NCBI GenBank assembly: GCA_023100825.1
Contig: CP095846.1
Location: 248,001-312,000 of the forward strand
Reading direction: 5' to 3'
Length of the DNA: 64,000 bases
From: Nocardioidaceae bacterium SCSIO 66511
Lineage (GTDB): Bacteria > Actinomycetota > Actinomycetes > Propionibacteriales > Nocardioidaceae
In this document: positions 8,595-17,102 of the stretch, in pieces
Layout: each line of letters begins with the position of its first letter
How positions within the stretch are numbered: the first letter of the stretch is position 1
Made by a program: the position numbers and the translations under genes
The notes under the pieces: model-generated
Told to the model about the DNA's origin: nothing
The model's database searches: none
The model's input: the letters and a program-made list of their open reading frames with translations, nothing else

Positions 8595-9568
8595 GTGGTG
8601 AGGAGTACCTTGCCGATGTGCGTGCTGTCCTCGAGCGTTTGGTGCGCATCGCGTACCTGCTCGAGCGGGAAGGTAGTGTGCACGATCGGTCGAATCGCGC
8701 CTTCGGCGACCAGCGGCCACACGTTCTCGCGTACGCTCGCGACGATCGCGGCCTTCTCGTCGGCTGGGCGCCCACGCAGCGAGGTCGCCAGGACCGCGCC
8801 CCGCTTGCGTAGCAAGGTGGCGATGTTCAACTCGCCCTTGACCCCGCCCTGCATGCCGATGATGACGAGACGTCCGGACGTTGCGAGCAGATCGACGTTG
8901 CGGGGCAGGTACTTGGCACCCATGTTGTCCAGGATGACGTCGGCGCCGTGCCCGTCGGTCGCCTCTCGTACAACCTCGACGAAATCCTGGTCGCGGTAGT
9001 TGACGGCGATGTCTGCGCCGAGCTCACGGCATGCGTCGAGTTTCGCCTCGGTGCCCGCAGTAACGGCGACCCTTGCCCCGAGGGCCTTTGCGAGCTGGAT
9101 CGCCATCGTGCCGATGCCGCTGCTGCCACCGTGTACGAGGAGCACCTCGCTCGGCTGTAGGCCGGCGAGCATGAACACGTTGGACCACACCGTGGAGGCA
9201 ACTTCGACAAGGGAGGCGGCCTCGGTGGTCGTGATGCCGTCGGGCACGGGGAGGAGTTGTCCGGCGGGCACGGCCACCTGCTCCGCGTACCCGCCTCCCG
9301 AAAGGAGAGCGCACACCGGGTCACCGATGGTCCACCCGTCGACTCCCGCACCGACCGCGCTGACCTTGCCGGCGCACTCGAGGCCGAGTACGTCGGTCGC
9401 GCCGGGCGGGGGTGAGTAGTTGCCCATCCGCTGCAAGAGGTCTGCACGGTTGACTCCGGCGGCCTCGACATCGACCACGACCTCGCCCGCGGCAGGTTCT
9501 GGGGAGTCGCGGTCGACGAGCTCGAGGGCGTCGACACCGCCCGGCTCGGGCACAATCACTGCACGCAT
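8591..9568 (-). CDS. NAD(P)H quinone oxidoreductase (PIG3-like, MDR superfamily)
   Basis: A 325-residue medium-chain dehydrogenase/reductase without the structural zinc cysteines. It has the GroES-like N-terminal half (VNRADLLQRMGNYSPPPG, VLGLECAGKV) and a Rossmann half (VHGGSSGIGTMAIQLAKALG) with AVNYRDQDF and ILDNMGAKYL. These are close to the TP53I3/PIG3-type quinone oxidoreductases, which reduce quinones with NADPH. Its stop overlaps the start of the aldose epimerase gene downstream, so they are co-transcribed. Confidence 0.9.
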   Translation of the reverse strand: MRAVIVPEPGGVDALELVDRDSPEPAAGEVVVDVEAAGVNRADLLQRMGNYSPPPGATDVLGLECAGKVSAVGAGVDGWTIGDPVCALLSGGGYAEQVAVPAGQLLPVPDGITTTEAASLVEVASTVWSNVFMLAGLQPSEVLLVHGGSSGIGTMAIQLAKALGARVAVTAGTEAKLDACRELGADIAVNYRDQDFVEVVREATDGHGADVILDNMGAKYLPRNVDLLATSGRLVIIGMQGGVKGELNIATLLRKRGAVLATSLRGRPADEKAAIVASVRENVWPLVAEGAIRPIVHTTFPLEQVRDAHQTLEDSTHIGKVLLTT

Positions 9569-9625
9569 GCCGCAACCGTAACCGGCCGCGCGCCACCGCT
9601 TGAGGGAGTGGTCTACGGTGCAGGC

Positions 9626-10516
9626 ATGAAGCGGTTCGACGTGAAGTTCGCCTCAGGCCCAGATGCCTGTGCAGGTTGGCTTTACGAGCCCGACAGCGCC
9701 CCTCCGCGTACCCCTGTCGTGGTTCTCGGCCACGGTCTCGGCGCGACTCGGGAGATGGGCCTCGCTGCGTACGCCGAACGCTTCTGCGAGGCGGGCTACC
9801 GAGCGCTCGCATTCGACTACCGCCACTTCGGCGACAGCGAGGGCGAGCCGCGACAACTTCTCGACCTACGGCGCCAGCTCGACGACTGGACGGCGGCCGT
9901 TCACTACGCACGTACGCTGCCCGGCGCAGACCCGGAGCGGGTCGTGCTCTGGGGTACGAGCCTGGGAGGTGGTCTCGTACTGTCCGTCGCCGCTCGTGAC
10001 CACCGCATTGCCGCGGTGATCGCACAGTGTCCGTTCACCCACGGGATCGCGTCGGCCGTCAAACTCGGCCCGACCAGCAGTACGAAGGTCCTCCTTGCCG
10101 GCCTGCGAGACCTCGGAGCGCATCTGCGTCATCGCAAGCCGGCGACGGTGCGCATCACCGGTCAGCGCGGTGATGCGGCGCTGATGGTGACGAGCGATGC
10201 GGCCGACGGCTATGCGTCGCTCGTGCCCGTCGGCGGCAGCGTGCCCGATCGAGTCTCCGCGCGGGCCGGGCTGACGATCCCGATGTACGCGCCGGGCAGA
10301 GCGGTGCGGAGCATCGAATGTCCGGTGCTGTTCTGCGTATGCGACAACGATTCCGTCGCGCCCGCGCGAATCACGCGCTGGTACGCACGGAAGGCGCGTA
10401 CTCGCGAGGTGCGGCGCTACCCGATCGGTCATTTCGACATCTACCACGGTGACGCGTACGAGTCCGCGATCGCCGATCAACTGGCCTTCCTGGAGCGCCG
10501 CGTACCGGTCGGCTGA
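9626..10516 (+). CDS. Alpha/beta hydrolase
   Basis: A 296-residue serine hydrolase; ATG 9626 is preferred to the GTG 18 bases upstream because the conserved fold begins right after it. The oxyanion/HG motif is VVLGHGLGA, the nucleophile elbow is GTSLGG (Ser112), the acid is in CDNDSVAP (Asp240 or Asp242) and the histidine is in IGHFDIYHG (His269). Related proteins are annotated as dienelactone-hydrolase-like or acetylxylan-esterase-like enzymes, but the substrate cannot be inferred. It is divergent from the quinone oxidoreductase gene. Confidence 0.88.
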   Translation: MKRFDVKFASGPDACAGWLYEPDSAPPRTPVVVLGHGLGATREMGLAAYAERFCEAGYRALAFDYRHFGDSEGEPRQLLDLRRQLDDWTAAVHYARTLPGADPERVVLWGTSLGGGLVLSVAARDHRIAAVIAQCPFTHGIASAVKLGPTSSTKVLLAGLRDLGAHLRHRKPATVRITGQRGDAALMVTSDAADGYASLVPVGGSVPDRVSARAGLTIPMYAPGRAVRSIECPVLFCVCDNDSVAPARITRWYARKARTREVRRYPIGHFDIYHGDAYESAIADQLAFLERRVPVG

Positions 10517-10538
10517 GACCCGAGCACGGTGCGGTTCG

Positions 10539-11294
10539 TCACGACCTCGCCGGGACCCAGCTCCCCGTCGGTTGCGTGTGCGCCAGCCACTCGATCGCGA
10601 TGACCACCGCGATGACCTGGGCCGCGAGAATTCCCACCAGTACGAGGATCTGTGCCGCTCCCGCCTCGGTCGGAGAGCCGCCGCCGAGGAGCACACCGAT
10701 GAATGCACCGGGCAAGGTCACCAGCCCGACCGTGCGGGTCTGGTCCATCGTCGGGATGAGGGCCGTGGTCGCGGACGGGCGCATCAGCATCAGCGCGGAC
10801 TCGCGATCCGACAGTCCGAGGGCGAGAGCCGCCTCGTACTCACCGAAGCGTTCCGACAGCGCCTGCAGCGAGAGCCGCCCGGCGACAGACGTACCGACCA
10901 TCGCGTTGCCGATGATGATGCCCGAGATCGGGAGTACCGCTTCGGTCTGCCACGGTACGACGCCGCTCGCGAGCACGACCGTGAGGACCGGCGCCACCCC
11001 GACGGCGATGGGAACGATCGGCCACAGCGGTGGCCCGCTTGCACGGCCGATTCGCCCCCACGACGTCCACGCCCCGACGATCAGCATCAGCGCGATGAAC
11101 GCGGCGGTCCAGTAACCCGAGCGAAGCACCCAGACGAGAACCAGCGAAACCGCGGCGAGTTGGACGACCGCGCGCACAACGGAGTACGCGAGCCGCCGCG
11201 AGACCTCGAGTCGGCTGACCGCGCCGATGACCACGGCGAGCAGCGTCAGACCGGCGAGGACCGGCCCGAGCGCCCAGCTCGTCGCGTCGATCAC
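10539..11294 (-). CDS. UPF0014/FetB-type ABC export permease
   Basis: A 251-residue membrane protein with about seven helices starting at a GTG that overlaps the stop of the upstream DUF6457 gene. The UPF0014 signature is clear: PISGIIIGNAMVGTSV, then a cytoplasmic helix ALALGLSDRESALMLMRPS and TTALIPTMDQTRTVGLVTLPG, followed by GAFIGVLLGGGSP. In E. coli the homologue FetB works with the ATPase FetA in iron export. No ATPase partner is adjacent here. Instead it sits downstream of a mobA-like gene, which hints at a metal or molybdate context without proving it. Confidence 0.85.
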   Translation of the reverse strand: MIDATSWALGPVLAGLTLLAVVIGAVSRLEVSRRLAYSVVRAVVQLAAVSLVLVWVLRSGYWTAAFIALMLIVGAWTSWGRIGRASGPPLWPIVPIAVGVAPVLTVVLASGVVPWQTEAVLPISGIIIGNAMVGTSVAGRLSLQALSERFGEYEAALALGLSDRESALMLMRPSATTALIPTMDQTRTVGLVTLPGAFIGVLLGGGSPTEAGAAQILVLVGILAAQVIAVVIAIEWLAHTQPTGSWVPARS

Positions 11295-11533
11295 TCGTCG
11301 TCGGAGGTGGGCGGGACGAGTGAGCGGATGACGGCATCGACGTCGGCGATGTCAGCGAGGGATCCGCCTCGCGCCGCGGCTGCGTAGCCGATCAAGAACG
11401 CCGTGACGGGTGCCGCCGGCCGCTCGACGGCGTGAGCAACGTCGCGGGCGGTGTCCAGGATCGTGCGAAGGTCGGGCTCGACGTCGATGTCGAGTGCCTG
11501 GCGTGCCTCGTCGGTCCACTGCTGCAGGTTCAT
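11291..11533 (-). CDS. DUF6457 protein, linked to molybdenum cofactor genes
   Basis: An 80-residue acidic helical protein (LQQWTDEARQALDI, then VAHAVERPAAPVTAFLIGYAAA). It resembles the DUF6457 family, which commonly occurs next to or fused to molybdopterin nucleotidyltransferases. Here its ATG overlaps the stop of the mobA-like gene (ATGA) and its own stop overlaps the FetB-like start. The AAARGG region is typical. Its function is unknown; an accessory role in cofactor maturation is a context inference. Confidence 0.75.
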   Translation of the reverse strand: MNLQQWTDEARQALDIDVEPDLRTILDTARDVAHAVERPAAPVTAFLIGYAAAARGGSLADIADVDAVIRSLVPPTSDDE

Positions 11534-12081
11534 GGCTCAGACGGTATGTCGTCCGGTGTATCGATGTCGTGCGACTCGTCGCCGACCGCTGAAACGCGCG
11601 TTAGTTCGAGGGCTCCGAGCAGGTCTCGCATCGCGGCGCCGGCCCAGGTGTCCCGCGTACTGACCCGTCGCTGGAGCGAGGACGTACGTACGACCGCGCA
11701 CAGCCACTGCGGTCGTGCGGCGGAGTCCTGCAGCACCGCGCCGTCTCCTGCCACGCCGTCGACCAGCCTGGCGACGGTCGACCGCTCGACGTAGGGAAGG
11801 TCGCCGGCGAGAACGGCGACAAGGCCCGAGTCGAGGTACGGCACCGTACAGGCCACACCGTTCGCCGGACCCGTGCCGGGCGGCTCTTCGCGGACCCAGC
11901 GAATGCGCGCGTCGTCTTTGACGGGTCGCGCCGGGCCGACCACGAACCGCGTGTCCGCGTCGTCGACGGCCGCGAGCACCCGGTCGAGCACGGAACGGCC
12001 CCCGACCGTCACCCGCGTCTTGTCGGTGCCGAGGCGTGACGAGCGGCCGCCGGCGAGGATGACGGCGTCATAGGGGGTCAC
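11530..12081 (-). CDS. mobA: Molybdenum cofactor guanylyltransferase-like protein (MobA family)
   Basis: A 183-residue nucleotidyltransferase. The GTG at 12081 is chosen because the fold begins at once with DAVILAGGRSSRLGTDK, the nucleotide-binding loop of MobA-type enzymes. Also visible are GPANGVACTVPYL and AVLAGDLPYVERSTV, with the metal-binding Asp after LAG. The closing HDIDTPDDI is the MobA-type end. It is expected to attach GMP to molybdopterin. It leads a coupled operon with the DUF6457 and FetB-like genes. Its start is 34 bases from the divergent nitrilase start with a palindrome filling the gap. Confidence 0.85.
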   Translation of the reverse strand: MTPYDAVILAGGRSSRLGTDKTRVTVGGRSVLDRVLAAVDDADTRFVVGPARPVKDDARIRWVREEPPGTGPANGVACTVPYLDSGLVAVLAGDLPYVERSTVARLVDGVAGDGAVLQDSAARPQWLCAVVRTSSLQRRVSTRDTWAGAAMRDLLGALELTRVSAVGDESHDIDTPDDIPSEP

Positions 12082-12085
12082 TCGC

Positions 12086-12111
12086 CCATCTTGGCAGTCC
12101 TGCCAAGATGG
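12086..12111. promoter_or_regulatory. 26-bp perfect palindrome in the mobA/nitrilase divergent gap
   Basis: Arms of 12 bases (CCATCTTGGCAG and its exact complement) are separated by TC. It fills the 34-base gap between the divergent start codons, with four bases left on each side. Neither gene has room for a Shine-Dalgarno site and a separate promoter. CAAGAT and its mirror image sit about 7-12 bases before each start codon, where the -10 element of leaderless actinobacterial genes lies. It is best read as a shared operator and promoter core. Confidence 0.7.
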
Positions 12112-12115
12112 ATGG

Positions 12116-12895
12116 ATGCGCATCGCCTTGCACCAGATGAGTGCGACGACCGATTCGGCCGAGAACCGCGAGGCCGTCGAGAACGCTCTCGACGGCGTAC
12201 GTTGCCCGGTCGATCTGGTCGTGCTCCCTGAGGCGGTCATGCACGACTTCGGCGCACCCGATTACGACCTTGCCCCCGTCGCCGAGCCGCTGGACGGCCC
12301 GTTCTGTTCGCTGCTCGCGCGCCACGCCGAACGCCTCGCCACGACGATCGTCGCGGGCATGTTCGAGTCGAGCGACGGGCTGCCGTACAACACACTGGTC
12401 GCATTCGGCTCGGACGGTTCGCTGCGTGCCGCGTACCGCAAGATCCACCTGTACGACTCGTTCGGCTACCTGGAGTCGGAGCGGCTTTCGCCGGGGGAGG
12501 TCACGACCACAACGATCCCGGTCGCCGATCGCACGATCGGGCTGATGACCTGCTACGACCTGCGATTCCCGGAGTATGCCCGCGAGCTCGTCGACGCCGG
12601 CGCCGATGTGTTGGTCGTACCCGCAGCCTGGGTTGCCGGTCCGCTCAAGGAGGACCACTGGATCACCCTTCTCCGCGCCCGCGCGATCGAGAACACCGTC
12701 GACGTGATCGGCGTCGGCCAGAACGGTCGCCGCTACTCGGCCGGTACGTCTGTCGTCGACCCGTTGGGTGTCGTCAGCGTTGCTGCCGGTGAGCGTACGA
12801 CGACCGTCTACGCCGAGGTGGAGGCCGGCCGGCTGGCCGAGGCGCGCGCCACGAACCCGTCGCTCGCCAACCGCCGGATAGGGCGGCCTCGATGA
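12116..12895 (+). CDS. Carbon-nitrogen hydrolase (nitrilase superfamily)
   Basis: A 259-residue amidase-type enzyme with the full catalytic triad: Glu39 in VVLPEAVM, Lys109 in YRKIHLYDSFGY and Cys146 in TCYDLRFPEYA. The arrangement resembles the Nit2/deaminated-glutathione amidase or omega-amidase branch, in which LYD and DLRFPE are conserved. The start at 12116 is immediately downstream of the 26-bp palindrome with no Shine-Dalgarno site, suggesting leaderless translation. The next gene overlaps its stop by four bases. Confidence 0.9.
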   Translation: MRIALHQMSATTDSAENREAVENALDGVRCPVDLVVLPEAVMHDFGAPDYDLAPVAEPLDGPFCSLLARHAERLATTIVAGMFESSDGLPYNTLVAFGSDGSLRAAYRKIHLYDSFGYLESERLSPGEVTTTTIPVADRTIGLMTCYDLRFPEYARELVDAGADVLVVPAAWVAGPLKEDHWITLLRARAIENTVDVIGVGQNGRRYSAGTSVVDPLGVVSVAAGERTTTVYAEVEAGRLAEARATNPSLANRRIGRPR

Positions 12896-13965
12896 GCCAT
12901 CGCAGCCCGATCGAGCCGGCCCGCGACAGCGAGACCGGCATGACGGGCCTCTACAACCTGCCAACGGTCGGCAATCAGCGCCCGCGATCCGGCCGGTGGT
13001 ATTCGGTGTTGTGCTGGCTCGTGCTGTTGGTCGCGGGCACGGCGGCCGCTCTGACCGGTTTGGTCGACCTCGGGATCGACGTGACCGACCGGGTTGCAGC
13101 GGTCGGCTCGGCGTTACTGACGGTGCTGTACATCGTCGCGCTGGCGCATCGCTGCGGTGGCCGCGTGGTCCTGTGGGGCGGTCTCACGCTCATCGCAGCA
13201 GTCACCTGGCTGGTCTGGGACCCCTCTTGGCTCACCGCCGGGATGGCCGTTGCCGGCGCGGTGTCGTCCGGCGTACTCGCGGTGATGCTCACCCGTCCCG
13301 CACGTACGTGGTGGCAAGCGGCGATGGAAGCACTCATCGCTGCCGTCGTCGCGGGAACCGGCGCGGTGGCCGTTGCGGGCTTCGAAGCCGACGTGATCAC
13401 CCAGCGCTACAACATCAGCGTCCACATCCTCGCGCTGATCCTCACCATCAGCGTCGTCTGGGGCCTCGGGGCCGGCCTGCACGGCCTCGGCCGCCGTGGG
13501 TTCGTGACGATCCTGGGCGGGGCAGTCCTGATCCTCGTCGTCTTGACCTACGGCACGATCTTGCGGACGTACGGCTCCTCGACCGTCGTCGACGGGGTCG
13601 ACGATCTGATCGCCTGGTTGCGTGACACCTTCGGGGGCGTACCCCGGCCGAGCGAGGTGCTGGTCGGGTTCCCGGCCCTCGTCTGGGGTGTCAGCACACG
13701 CTCGACCCGGCGCCAGGGCTGGTGGATGTGCGCGTTCGGCGTCATCGGCACCGGCACCATCGCAACCTCGCTCGTCTCACCCGATGCAGTCACCGACTAC
13801 GTCGCCTGGTCGTCGGTGTACTCGGTCGTTCTCGGCATCCTGCTCGGCCTCGTCGTACGCCGCATCGACCAGCTGCTCACCGGCGGCACCGGACGCCGCG
13901 CTCGCCGCAACGAGGCCGAGGCACAGATCCGGCCCGAACCGCCACGTACGGCGGCCTTGCGGTAG
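12892..13965 (+). CDS. Polytopic membrane protein of unknown function
   Basis: A 357-residue protein with a short polar N-terminus and about nine hydrophobic segments (for example YSVLCWLVLLVAGTAAALTG, VVWGLGAGLHGLG and SVVLGILLGLVVRRI). It ends in a basic, proline-rich tail. I recognise no family. Its ATG overlaps the stop of the nitrilase gene, so it is translated from the same message, which is the only functional hint. Confidence 0.7.
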   Translation: MSHRSPIEPARDSETGMTGLYNLPTVGNQRPRSGRWYSVLCWLVLLVAGTAAALTGLVDLGIDVTDRVAAVGSALLTVLYIVALAHRCGGRVVLWGGLTLIAAVTWLVWDPSWLTAGMAVAGAVSSGVLAVMLTRPARTWWQAAMEALIAAVVAGTGAVAVAGFEADVITQRYNISVHILALILTISVVWGLGAGLHGLGRRGFVTILGGAVLILVVLTYGTILRTYGSSTVVDGVDDLIAWLRDTFGGVPRPSEVLVGFPALVWGVSTRSTRRQGWWMCAFGVIGTGTIATSLVSPDAVTDYVAWSSVYSVVLGILLGLVVRRIDQLLTGGTGRRARRNEAEAQIRPEPPRTAALR

Positions 13966-14017
13966 CCCGGCACTCCTCGGATGCGACAATCGGTGCCGGC
14001 GTCGTACGCGGCGCCGA

Positions 14018-14109
14018 GGAGGGGTGCCGGAGCGGCCGAACGGAACCGCCTTGAAAGCGGTCACTGGTAGAGATATCAGTCGCGGGTTCGAATCCCGCCC
14101 CCTCTGCCA
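14018..14109 (+). tRNA. tRNA-Ser(UGA)
   Basis: A complete class II tRNA: acceptor GGAGGGG pairing with CCCCTCT (one G-U), anticodon loop CTTGAAA giving UGA, a long variable arm, the T-arm GCGGGTTCGAATCCCGC, and an encoded CCA at 14107-14109. It reads UCA and related serine codons. Confidence 0.95.
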
Positions 14110-14130
14110 CGGCGGCTTCCCGCCCACCGA

Positions 14131-14188
14131 AGTTTGGTACGAATTGCACCACCGAGACGGTGCTGCGTGGTGCAATTCGTACCAAACT
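14131..14188. repeat. Perfect 22-bp inverted repeat downstream of tRNA-Ser
   Basis: The arms (14131-14152 and 14167-14188) are exact complements over 22 bases, beginning AGTTTGGTACGAATTGC, with a 14-base loop. They lie just after the tRNA gene and before the next gene. The arm is AT-richer than its surroundings and no T-run follows, so it is not a textbook terminator. It may be a terminator, an RNA processing hairpin or a small repeated element. Confidence 0.7.
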
Positions 14189-14254
14189 CCGGTCGACGGA
14201 GCGTCCGGTCCACACGGCGGCCGACCTGCAGGGCTGGGCTAGTCTTCGTACGCC

Positions 14255-14743
14255 ATGTCTGATCAGCCCTCCGAGCGCCCCTCGGTTCCCGCCACCGTCT
14301 ACCGCCTCGACGCCCGCCCGGGTCTGCGCCTGTTCGGGCTCAGGTTCGTTCTGGCAGCGGTCCTGGTGATGGCGGCCTGGTTGCTTGCCGGGATCTTCGA
14401 TGACGGTTTCGGGCGGGTTGCGGCCTGGGTGCTCGGGGTGCTCGCGGCGCTGCTGGTCCTCGCCAGCGTGCTCCTCCTTCTCCTCCCGCCCGTGGTCGTA
14501 CGCCTCGACGACGATGGGTACGCGCTGGGCCGAGTCCCGCAAGGGGGCGTACGTCAGGCGCGCTGGCGTGAGGTTTCGCGCGCGTCTACCGGAGACTCGA
14601 TCCACGGGTACGCGCTCATCATCAGGGTCGGCGACGGCTCGTCCACGATCCCGCTGCTGCTGGTCGCCGCCCGCTCCGAGGAGCTGCAGCGCGAGGTGAA
14701 CGAACGCCTCAACCGCGCACATGGATACCGCCCGTTGGAGTAG
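14255..14743 (+). CDS. Small membrane protein with two helices and a PH-like tail
   Basis: A 162-residue protein with two adjacent membrane helices (RFVLAAVLVMAAWLLAG and VLGVLAALLVLASVLLLLLP). A C-terminal beta-rich cytoplasmic part (VVRLDDDGYALG, ARWREVSRA, ALIIRVGDGSSTIPLLL) resembles bacterial PH-like domains. The function is unknown. It lies between two tRNA-Ser genes. Confidence 0.65.
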   Translation: MSDQPSERPSVPATVYRLDARPGLRLFGLRFVLAAVLVMAAWLLAGIFDDGFGRVAAWVLGVLAALLVLASVLLLLLPPVVVRLDDDGYALGRVPQGGVRQARWREVSRASTGDSIHGYALIIRVGDGSSTIPLLLVAARSEELQREVNERLNRAHGYRPLE

Positions 14744-14812
14744 CCGGCCGGCGACCTAGTAGTCTGTGGCGACGCCACTTGTTGTACGCGAGTTCGTGCG
14801 CTCCGGTGGCAT

Positions 14813-14899
14813 GGAGGTGTCGCATAGTGGCCTAGTGCGCCCGCCTGCTAAGCGGGTTGAGGATGAAACCTCTCGCGGGTTCAAATCCCGCCACCTCCG
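14813..14899 (+). tRNA. tRNA-Ser(GCU)
   Basis: A class II tRNA with acceptor GGAGGTG pairing with CACCTCC, anticodon loop CTGCTAA giving GCU, a long variable arm (GAGGATGAAACCTC) and T-arm GCGGGTTCAAATCCCGC. The discriminator is G and CCA is not encoded. It reads AGC and AGU serine codons. Confidence 0.95.
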
Positions 14900-14904
14900 C
14901 CGCT

Positions 14905-14937
14905 GCGGCCAGCACTTCTCGAAGTGCTGGCCGCTTT
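14905..14937 (+). terminator. Rho-independent terminator of tRNA-Ser(GCU)
   Basis: A 14-base perfect stem (GCGGCCAGCACTTC and its complement) with a 2-base centre is followed by TTT, six bases after the tRNA end. Confidence 0.85.
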
Positions 14938-14963
14938 GCATGCCCCCGCCGAGAAGCGATGCG

Positions 14964-15773
14964 ATGATGCGGAGTGTGGACACCGTCGACCAGCGCGCGA
15001 GGTCGGGCGATCTGGCGCATCCCCCGAAGCTCAAACATTCGAAGTATCGCCACGAACTGCACGAGCTCCAGGTCGAGCTGGTGAAGCTGCAGTCATCTCT
15101 TCACGAGCACGGCCAGCGGGTGCTGGTGATCTTCGAAGGTCGCGATACGGCCGGGAAGGGCGGCACCATTGCGCGCTTCCAGGAGCACACGAATCCGCGA
15201 TCCGTACGCCATGTAGCGCTCGCCAAGCCGAACGACACCGAGCGCAGTGAGTGGTACTTCCAGCGATACGTCGCACACCTGCCGTCGGCCGGTGAGCTCG
15301 CGCTGTTCGACCGGTCTTGGTACAACCGTGCCGGAGTCGAACGCGTGATGGGCTTCTGCACTGAGGAGGAGCACGCGCTGTTCCTGCGGCAGGCGCCTGA
15401 GCTGGAGCGATCGCTGGTGGAGTCCGGTATCAAGGTGTTCAAGCTGTGGCTCGCGGTCAACTACGACGAGCAGGCGCGACGTCTCGAGTCGCGCCGGACC
15501 GACCCCCTGAAGCGGTGGAAGCTGAGCTCGCTCGATCGGTTCGCCCAGGAACGCTGGGACGACTACACCGAAGCGATGGAGACGATGTTCCGGTTCACCG
15601 ACACCGTAGAGGCGCCGTGGTGGGTCGTGAACAGCAACGACAAGCGGTCGGGTCGGCTGAATGCGATCCGGCTCGTACTCGACGGCCTCGAGTACGACGG
15701 AAAGGATCCCGACATCGCGCGACCACCCGATCCCGGACTGGTCTGTCGTCCGGCTGATGCATTCCCCCTGTAG
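14964..15773 (+). CDS. ppk2: Polyphosphate kinase 2 family protein
   Basis: About 269 residues, starting at one of two adjacent ATG codons (14964 or 14967) after GAGAAG; the longer open frame crosses the tRNA and its terminator. Motifs of PPK2 are intact: Walker A FEGRDTAGKGGTI, Walker B LFDRSWYNRAGVERVMGF and the lid TDPLKRWKLSSLDR. It has one domain, so is of the class that uses polyphosphate to phosphorylate ADP or GDP, or the reverse. The final PDIARPPDPGLV tail is outside the core. Confidence 0.92.
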   Translation: MMRSVDTVDQRARSGDLAHPPKLKHSKYRHELHELQVELVKLQSSLHEHGQRVLVIFEGRDTAGKGGTIARFQEHTNPRSVRHVALAKPNDTERSEWYFQRYVAHLPSAGELALFDRSWYNRAGVERVMGFCTEEEHALFLRQAPELERSLVESGIKVFKLWLAVNYDEQARRLESRRTDPLKRWKLSSLDRFAQERWDDYTEAMETMFRFTDTVEAPWWVVNSNDKRSGRLNAIRLVLDGLEYDGKDPDIARPPDPGLVCRPADAFPL

Positions 15774-15874
15774 GTCTAGACCCACTGCCGATCTAGAGGT
15801 ACGACCCTCGTTGCGGCCGGATCAGCCTGCCAGACTCGAGGAGTAACGACCGAACGTCCCGAGGAGACCGACCG

Positions 15875-16129
15875 ATGAACGAACAAGCCGCCGACGAATG
15901 GCTCCTCCCTTCGATCGTACTCAAGGTCGTGACCGTCATCGCGGTGTTGGTCTCGGCGGTCCAGGCGTCGGTATGGGCCACCATCTGTCTGCTGACCTGG
16001 GATTTGAAGTACCCGTGGTGGTTGTGGTCGACGCTCATCGCCGCCGCGGTGGTCGGGTCGTTCTGGGCATACAACGCGATTCTGCGACGGATTCTGGCCG
16101 ACGAGCCCGCACCGTCCGAGGAGCATTGA
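15875..16129 (+). CDS. Small two-helix membrane protein
   Basis: An 84-residue protein with a good ribosome site (GAGGAGA, eight bases before ATG). It has two hydrophobic segments (IVLKVVTVIAVLVSAVQASV and LWSTLIAAAVVGSFWAYNAI) and short acidic ends. I recognise no family. Confidence 0.65.
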   Translation: MNEQAADEWLLPSIVLKVVTVIAVLVSAVQASVWATICLLTWDLKYPWWLWSTLIAAAVVGSFWAYNAILRRILADEPAPSEEH

Positions 16130-16207
16130 GGCGCGCTCACGACGGCGCTCGTCGCGTGTGTGTCGCAACTACCGGGTAACGCTGGTCGCGTCGCCTAACC
16201 TGGACCT

Positions 16208-17074
16208 ATGTTCGCTATCACGGGCGCGACGGGGGCGGTGGGCAAGCGAGTCGCCGCGCGTCTCGCCGCGGCGGGCGCGCAGCAGCGTCTGGTCGTCCGC
16301 GACCCGACCCGCGCACCGTCGTTGTCGGGCGTCGAGGTCAGTGCGCCGGCGGAGTTCGCCGACCGGGAGTCGATGGTCCGTGCATTCGACGGCACCGACA
16401 CTGTCTTCCTGGTCTCCGGCCGCGAGGCGGCGAACCGGGTCGACGAGCACCGCAGCGCCGTCGACGCCGCTGTGCGCGCGGGCGTCTCACGCATCGTCTA
16501 CCTGTCGTTCCAGGGCGCGGCGGAGTTCTGCACGTTCACCTTCGGTCGCGACCACTGGCATACCGAGCAGTACATCCGCGACTCTGGACTCGAGTTCACG
16601 TTCTTACGCGATTCGCTTTACCTCGGGGCGGTGGTTTCGTTCGTCGGTGACGACGGTGTCATCCGTGGGCCCGCCGGCGACGGACGGGTAGCGGCCGTCG
16701 CACGCGATGACGTCGCCGACGTCGCGGCGTCGATTCTGGTCGACGGCGACACCTCGGGTCGCACCTACGACGTCACCGGTCCGGACGCGATCTCGCTGGC
16801 CGAGGCCGCGCAGATCATCGGTCGCGCCTGCGGACGTGACATCACCTACCACGATGAGACGATCGAAGAGGCGTACGCGTCGCGTGCTCAGTACGCGGCC
16901 GAGGAGTTCGAAGTGACCGGCTGGGTGTCGTCGTACCAGGCGATCGCGGCCGGTGAGCTGTCGAAGGTGAGCGAGACCGTCGAGCGCATCACCGGCCACG
17001 CACCGATGGGCCTTCCCGAGTACCTCACTCGCCATCCGGCGAGCATCAGCCGGCTGCTTCCTCGCTTCGGCTGA
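16208..17074 (+). CDS. NAD(P)-binding NmrA/QOR2-like oxidoreductase
   Basis: A 288-residue atypical short-chain dehydrogenase. The dinucleotide motif is TGATGAVGKRVAARL near the N-terminus, followed by RIVYLSFQGAAEF and a C-terminal substrate region. It lacks the classical YxxxK active site, as in NmrA and QOR2-type quinone reductases. Nothing in the neighbourhood identifies a substrate. Confidence 0.82.
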   Translation: MFAITGATGAVGKRVAARLAAAGAQQRLVVRDPTRAPSLSGVEVSAPAEFADRESMVRAFDGTDTVFLVSGREAANRVDEHRSAVDAAVRAGVSRIVYLSFQGAAEFCTFTFGRDHWHTEQYIRDSGLEFTFLRDSLYLGAVVSFVGDDGVIRGPAGDGRVAAVARDDVADVAASILVDGDTSGRTYDVTGPDAISLAEAAQIIGRACGRDITYHDETIEEAYASRAQYAAEEFEVTGWVSSYQAIAAGELSKVSETVERITGHAPMGLPEYLTRHPASISRLLPRFG

Positions 17075-17102
17075 ACCAGCGCGAGCGGCGTACGCTCGGG
17101 CA

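Noticed and set aside
16208-17074. NmrA-like gene and its neighbour as an operon with PPK2
   Set aside because: Gaps of about 100 bases and a separate small gene between them give no support for co-transcription.
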